Source: Actinomycetes bacterium (GTDB lineage: Bacteria > Actinomycetota > Acidimicrobiia > Acidimicrobiales > Microtrichaceae). From it: a stretch of 16,128 bases of DNA. The position numbers and the translations under genes were made by a program. The stretch covers positions 1 through 16,128 of the forward strand of contig JAEVZA010000316.1 in assembly GCA_023392475.1 (NCBI GenBank), read 5' to 3'. Below the pieces are notes generated by a model. The model was not told where the DNA came from and did not search any database. It saw only the letters and a program-made list of their open reading frames with translations. Shown here piece by piece: positions 13,053-16,128 of this stretch (position 1 is its first letter; the number at the start of each line of letters is the position of its first letter).

Positions 13053-14491
13053 GGCGCGGTGCAGGCGTACGACCGGAACGCCGCGGGGACCTCGGTGCCG
13101 GTGCACAGCGGGGTGCCGGGTCCGGTGCCCGACGCACCGACCCAGCCGTCGCCGTTCCACTGCCACAGGCGCGTCGCCTCGTCGTGCGTACCGATGATCG
13201 CCCAGTCGCCCTCGCACCGGAACACCGTCAGGTAGTCGCCCTCGCCGGGGTCCGCGAGGATCGGCCGGCGCGTGCAGGTGATCGCGCCCGCGGGCGCGGT
13301 CGTGGTGGTGAGCACGGTGGTGGTCGGCGCGGTGGTGGGCGGGACGGTCGCGCCGGGTCCGGCGGGCCCGGCCTCGGCGATGAACGGGAACTCGCACGTG
13401 TAGCCGGTCCCGCCGTTCCCGAGCTCGCCGGCGTACGTGCTCGAGCCGTGGAACGTGCCGTCGGGGCCGACGGTGCCGGTCAGGACGACCTCGGGAGGTG
13501 CGGCGTCGGGCGCCGCCCCGGCCGTGGCGGTGATCGTGACGGTCCCGCCGCCGGTCGCGTCGCCCGCCGTCACGACCGTGCCGTGGAACGTCGTGCCGTT
13601 GGCGTCGACGGTCGCACCGGTCCCCGCGATCGTGAGCGTGCCGCCGTCGATGCTGCCGACGCCGCACTCCTCCGAGCCCGGGGACGTGACGCTGATCGTC
13701 CACGTGCCGTCCAGGCCGGTGCCGGATGTCCCGACCGGCTGCTCGTAGGGCCGACCCGTCGTGACGTCGGTCAGCGTGAGGGTGCCGAGCGGCCGCACGC
13801 CGCGGACCTGCACCGTGCGGGCCGCCGCGTAGCCGGGCCACGCCGTGCCGTGGGTCGACGCGGACGACAGCGCGACCGGCGCGGGCGGCGTGAGCGGGTT
13901 GCCGCAGTTGCACTTGACCCGTGGCGTGCCCGTGGCGTCCACCAGGACCGCGGTGCCGGCCTGGAGCACGCTCTGCAGCGAGGTGGCGCGGCCGTGGGCG
14001 TACCCGTGGTTCGTGACGACCGTGTCCGCGGTGAGCACGACCGGCGTGAGCCCGGCGACGTACCGGCCGATGTCGGCCGCGCGCACGCCCAGGACCGAAC
14101 CCCACGCGGCGGCCTTCGACGGGTGCGCGGCGAGGTAGGTGACGAGCAGCTGCGGGTCGCAGACGTGTCGGTCGCCGCTGCCGCCGTAGAGGCCCGGTGT
14201 CCCGCCGCGCGCCACGAGCGTGCCCGTGGCGTGGTCGGTCGGCAGCGACGACCGGGTGCTCGCCGCGGCGGCGACGGCCGGCGGGGCGAGCGTGGTGGCC
14301 GGCCCGACCTGCACCGACGCCGTGAACGGGTCGGGACCTGCCTCGGCGGCGGGGACGAGGCGCACCGACGCGTCGGCCGTGTCGTCCTGCAGCGCGAGGA
14401 GGGCGTCGGCGGCGAGCACCACGAGGGCCAACGCCCCGATGGTCGCCGCGCCGATCCACAGTCGCCGCGTCGTCCTCGACGGATCCGTCAT
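13049..14491 (-). CDS. DUF6777-type secreted or membrane-anchored protein
   Basis: A 480-residue exported protein. One hydrophobic segment near 12-34 after TRR acts as signal or anchor. Residues about 98-205 (TPGLYGGSGDRHVCDPQLLVTYLAAHP, then AAAWGSVLGV, YVAGLTPVVLTADTVVTNHGY, AVLVDATGTPRVKCNCGNPLTPP) match the DUF6777 domain of actinobacteria, with Cys111, Cys194 and Cys196. Residues about 255-375 are a Gly/Thr-rich beta region with two similar G-T-F-H-G segments. A T/P linker (383-401) leads to a compact C-terminal domain (403-480) with four Cys and DWAIIGTHDEATRLWQWNGDGW. Function is unknown; it should sit outside the membrane. ATG 14491 has GGGAGGG 9 nt upstream, but that site lies in a 14-bp hairpin (14495-14552). 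It follows the lipoprotein gene by 71 bp and overlaps the P-loop gene by 4 bp. Confidence 0.8.
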   Translation of the reverse strand: MTDPSRTTRRLWIGAATIGALALVVLAADALLALQDDTADASVRLVPAAEAGPDPFTASVQVGPATTLAPPAVAAAASTRSSLPTDHATGTLVARGGTPGLYGGSGDRHVCDPQLLVTYLAAHPSKAAAWGSVLGVRAADIGRYVAGLTPVVLTADTVVTNHGYAHGRATSLQSVLQAGTAVLVDATGTPRVKCNCGNPLTPPAPVALSSASTHGTAWPGYAAARTVQVRGVRPLGTLTLTDVTTGRPYEQPVGTSGTGLDGTWTISVTSPGSEECGVGSIDGGTLTIAGTGATVDANGTTFHGTVVTAGDATGGGTVTITATAGAAPDAAPPEVVLTGTVGPDGTFHGSSTYAGELGNGGTGYTCEFPFIAEAGPAGPGATVPPTTAPTTTVLTTTTAPAGAITCTRRPILADPGEGDYLTVFRCEGDWAIIGTHDEATRLWQWNGDGWVGASGTGPGTPLCTGTEVPAAFRSYACTAP

Positions 14492-14494
14492 GCG

Positions 14495-14552
14495 GCCGAC
14501 CCTCCCTGTCCTCCGGTCGCGCCCCGGGGGAGCGTAGCCAGGGAGGGTCGGC
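14495..14552 (-). promoter_or_regulatory. 14-bp hairpin masking the ribosome site of the DUF6777 gene
   Basis: GCCGACCCTCCCTG (plus strand 14495-14508) and CAGGGAGGGTCGGC (14539-14552) are perfect inverted repeats with a 30-nt loop. On the minus-strand RNA the 3' arm contains GGGAGGG, the Shine-Dalgarno of the DUF6777 gene, and ends 3 nt before its ATG. The loop holds another GGAGG. The structure starts 10 nt after the lipoprotein stop, so it may also act as an intercistronic terminator or mRNA end. Confidence 0.65.
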
Positions 14553-14562
14553 GACGGCGGTG

Positions 14563-15141
14563 CTAGTAGCCGGAGCTGGAGCCGGCCGTGGTCGTCGTGG
14601 AGGACGCGCCGGCCGCCGACTTCATGGGCGAGCCGCCGGCGGACACGACGTACCACTTGCCGCCGGAGCCCTGCCCGGTGGCATCGCCCGCGGCGGCGTC
14701 GCCGGCGTACTGGTAGAGCGGGTGGCCGTCGGCGACGACCTGCGTCGTCCCGTCGTCGCGGGTCAGGACGGTCAGCTTCGCGGTCACGCCCGTCCCGGCG
14801 GTCGGGGTGCCCGTGGCCGCGGCCGGTGGCCAGGCCTGCGCGCAGCTGCCGGTGCACGCGCTCTTCGTGGCGGAGTCGGGGGTGAAGGCGTACAGCGTGC
14901 GGCCGTCGGCGTCGACGAGCACCTTGCCGAGGTCGGTCTCGCCGAGCGACACGGTGGCCGCCGTGCCGGCGGAGCCGGGCGAGGTGGCGGTGGTCGTCGT
15001 CTGCTTCGAGGTCGTCGAGGTGGTGCCCGACGACGAGCTCGAGTCGTCGCCGCACGCCGCGAGCGCGGTCACGGCGAGCAGCACGAGCGGGACGACGAGG
15101 AGGGAGCGGCGGGCTCGGGACGGGCGGTGGGTGCGGGGCAT
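14563..15141 (-). CDS. Secreted lipoprotein with COG4315 / Lipoprotein_15 repeats
   Basis: A 192-residue lipoprotein. The signal (RARRSLLVVPLVLLAVTALAAC) ends in the lipobox LAAC, with Cys30 as the lipidated residue, followed by a Ser/Thr-rich spacer of about 28 residues. Two copies of the secreted repeat follow: LGKVLVDADGRTLYAFTPDS with SACTGSCAQAWPP (paired Cys), then TTQVVADGHPLYQYAGDAAAGDATGQG ending KWYVVS. These repeats occur in many actinobacterial and proteobacterial surface lipoproteins; some relatives are linked to metal or redox stress, but no function is proven. The tail is S/T-rich. ATG 15141 has GGAGG 6 nt upstream. It is the first gene of the minus-strand operon and divergent, across 128 bp, from the ECF sigma gene, which may control it. 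Confidence 0.9.
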   Translation of the reverse strand: MPRTHRPSRARRSLLVVPLVLLAVTALAACGDDSSSSSGTTSTTSKQTTTTATSPGSAGTAATVSLGETDLGKVLVDADGRTLYAFTPDSATKSACTGSCAQAWPPAAATGTPTAGTGVTAKLTVLTRDDGTTQVVADGHPLYQYAGDAAAGDATGQGSGGKWYVVSAGGSPMKSAAGASSTTTTAGSSSGY

Positions 15142-15193
15142 CTGGGACCTCCGGTGGTGACGACGGGTCGTCGGGCGGGACTGGCGGAGAGGA

Positions 15194-15219
15194 CTACGGA
15201 TGGGCGGTCGGATCGGGAT
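15194..15219 (-). promoter_or_regulatory. Candidate ECF-type promoter for the lipoprotein operon
   Basis: On the minus strand AAAATCC (core ATCC at 15219-15216) is followed by 17 nt and CGTAG (15198-15194). The plus strand of the same gap has ACATCC, 16 nt, CGTAT before the sigma gene. The pair resembles the bipartite -35/-10 layout of ECF promoters. It is a reading by eye, and short motifs like these occur by chance. Confidence 0.35.
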
Positions 15220-15233
15220 TTTCCGTCGCCGCG

Positions 15234-15263
15234 ACATCCGGATCGGCCCCTCGTCCGTATGGT
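15234..15263 (+). promoter_or_regulatory. Sigma gene promoter region: ECF-like ACATCC-N16-CGTATG and -10 TATGGT
   Basis: TATGGT (15258-15263) lies 6 nt before GTG 15270, fitting the leaderless pattern seen elsewhere in the window. Overlapping it, ACATCC (15234-15239), 16 nt, CGTATG (15256-15261) could be a self-recognised ECF promoter. CGTCCG (15252-15257) and CGGACG (15265-15270) are perfect inverted arms on either side of the -10. Which reading applies cannot be decided by eye. Confidence 0.45.
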
Positions 15264-15269
15264 TCGGAC

Positions 15270-15911
15270 GTGGACCGCGTGCTCCGGGGACGAGGGTCGG
15301 TGGACCGGCTCGACGACGCCGCGCTGCTCGTCGCCGTCGGCCTCGGCGACGAGATCGCCGCCGCGGCGTTCGTGCGGCGGTTCCAGGCGCAGGTGCACGG
15401 CGTCGCGGTCGTCATGTGCGGTGACGGACGGGTGGCCGAGGACGTCGCCCAGACCACCTTCGAGCGGGCCTGGCGGCACGCCGGCTCCTACGACCCGCGG
15501 CTCGGGTCGGTACGCACGTGGCTCCTGACCATCTGCCGCCGCCTGGCCATCGACGCGCTGCGCGTGCGTCGGCCGAGCCCGTTCGAGCCCGAGGCGATCC
15601 ACCCGCTGCTGCCGCCGTCGTCGGAGGTCGACCCGACCGACGCGGCCGTGGTCGGCGACGAGCTCGGCCGCGTGCGCGTCGGCCTGGCCCAGCTGCCGGA
15701 GACGCAGCGCCGCGCCCTGCTCCTCGCCACGCTGGGGGGCCACACCGCGGCGGAGGTCGCGGCGATCGAGGGCATCCCGCTCGGCACGGCGAAGACGCGC
15801 CTGCGCTCGGGGCTGCGCCGGCTCCGGGACCTGCTCCGCGACGTCGACGGTGCGGTCGGCTCCGCGGACGTCGACGGTGCCGAGGTCGACGGGGGGACCG
15901 GTCGTGGCTGA
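15270..15911 (+). CDS. ECF-family RNA polymerase sigma factor (sigma-70 family)
   Basis: A 213-residue ECF sigma factor with only regions 2 and 4. Region 2 spans about 25-98, with AEDVAQTTFERAWRHAGSYDP (56-76), the DxxQ-x-F helix that contacts core polymerase and the -10, and VRTWLLTICRRLAIDALR. A Pro-rich linker (102-122) follows. Region 4 is about 138-190: LPETQRRALLLATLGGHTAAEVAAIEGIPLGTAKTRLRSGLRRLR, the -35-binding helix-turn-helix. A short acidic DVDGAE tail ends the protein. GTG 15270 is 6 nt after a TATGGT -10; a second in-frame GTG at 15300 has a GAGGG before it and is an alternative start. The anti-sigma gene overlaps its end by 8 bp. The arrangement, with a divergent lipoprotein gene, recalls mycobacterial SigK-RskA, but orthology is not shown. 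Confidence 0.93.
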   Translation: MDRVLRGRGSVDRLDDAALLVAVGLGDEIAAAAFVRRFQAQVHGVAVVMCGDGRVAEDVAQTTFERAWRHAGSYDPRLGSVRTWLLTICRRLAIDALRVRRPSPFEPEAIHPLLPPSSEVDPTDAAVVGDELGRVRVGLAQLPETQRRALLLATLGGHTAAEVAAIEGIPLGTAKTRLRSGLRRLRDLLRDVDGAVGSADVDGAEVDGGTGRG

Positions 15912-16128
15912 GGCGTCGACGTCCTGCGCGGCGTTCGGGGACGACCTCGCCGAGGTCGCGCTCGGCGTGCTCGACCCGTCCGAGGTGCCGGGGCTCGAGT
16001 CCCACCTCGCCACCTGCCCGTCGTGCCGGGCCGAGCTCGTCGAGCTCGCGGCATCGGCGGACCGGCTCGTGCTGCTCGCGCCCGCGGTCGAGCCGCCGGC
16101 CGGGTTCGAGCGGCGCACGGTCGCCGCC
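15904..16128 (+). CDS. Zinc-type (ZAS) anti-sigma factor, N-terminal part (cut by right edge)
   Basis: Seventy-five codons are present and the frame is open at the window end. HLATCPSCRAEL gives His34-x3-Cys38-x2-Cys41, the zinc-binding anti-sigma (ZAS) motif, within an acidic helical N-terminal domain (FGDDLAEVALGVLDPSEVPGLESHL). This domain binds the partner sigma factor in the cytoplasm; family members then usually have one membrane helix and an outer sensor domain, which would lie outside the window. GTG 15904 overlaps the sigma gene by 8 bp with GGGGGG about 8 nt upstream, so the pair is co-translated, as expected for a sigma/anti-sigma couple. Whether it is redox-sensitive or controlled by regulated proteolysis cannot be seen. 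Confidence 0.88.
   Translation, partial: MAEASTSCAAFGDDLAEVALGVLDPSEVPGLESHLATCPSCRAELVELAASADRLVLLAPAVEPPAGFERRTVAA

Noticed and set aside
12474..14459. A 661-codon frame joining the P-loop gene to sequence inside the DUF6777 gene
   Set aside because: The upstream part is an Arg/His-rich shadow of the DUF6777 gene; the P-loop fold starts at GTG 13052, which overlaps the previous stop.
13049..15055. A 668-codon frame joining the DUF6777 gene to sequence inside the lipoprotein gene
   Set aside because: The signal segment and a ribosome site support ATG 14491; the upstream part is a frame-shifted shadow of the lipoprotein gene.
1..16128. CRISPR array, tRNA, insertion sequence, phage or toxin-antitoxin or other defence module
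   Set aside because: No regularly spaced long repeats, no tRNA-like cloverleaf noticed, no transposase or integrase motifs, and all sizeable stretches are covered by housekeeping-style genes.

Overview
The window is very GC-rich, densely coding DNA with strong G/C preference at third codon positions and many GTG starts. An F420-type luciferase-like oxidoreductase, a DUF6777-type secreted protein, an actinobacterial-style membrane protein and apparently leaderless genes all point to a high-GC actinobacterium. My best guess is the Acidimicrobiia (Iamia/Ilumatobacter-like), but the class is inferred and not proven. I see no rRNA, tRNA, CRISPR array, insertion sequence or phage gene, and there is no gene-free stretch longer than about 150 bases. 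It reads as chromosomal DNA, not a mobile island.

Layout. (1) 1-2377, minus strand: a crotonase-fold enoyl-CoA isomerase-like protein, a leishmanolysin-like zinc metalloprotease lipoprotein, and, 1 nt after its stop, the start of a sterol desaturase/fatty acid hydroxylase family gene that runs off the left edge. (2) 2437-5629, plus strand: a class III PLP aminotransferase, a cold shock protein with a structured leader of about 98 nt, and a six-helix membrane protein. (3) 5599-6780, minus: a PAPS-type sulfotransferase overlapping the membrane gene tail to tail. (4) 6885-12463, plus: a metal-dependent amidohydrolase (ACMSD-like), a D-aminoacylase-like amidohydrolase, a TIGR03617-type F420 oxidoreductase, a TetR regulator and a histidine-rich fatty acid hydroxylase. 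(5) 12474-15141, minus: a lipoprotein with the COG4315 repeat, a DUF6777 secreted protein and a small P-loop kinase-like protein, in transcription order. (6) 15270-16128, plus, divergent from (5): an ECF sigma factor and its overlapping zinc-type anti-sigma factor, cut by the right edge.

How they may work together. Region 4 looks like a small catabolic or lipid-modification set: two hydrolases and a flavin/F420 enzyme, followed by a regulator coupled to a membrane hydroxylase. Regions 5 and 6 look like an envelope-stress module in which the ECF sigma factor may drive itself and the divergent lipoprotein operon. No substrate can be read from the sequence.

The most interesting signals are regulatory. 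Several genes start with GTG 6-7 nt after a TANNNT -10 hexamer (leaderless genes). The TetR gene has a TTGACA -35 box that an ORF caller would take for a TTG start, and an inverted repeat over its true start. A 14-bp hairpin hides the ribosome binding site of the DUF6777 gene, the cold shock gene has a two-hairpin leader, and five repeats at one-helical-turn spacing lie between the oxidoreductase and TetR genes.
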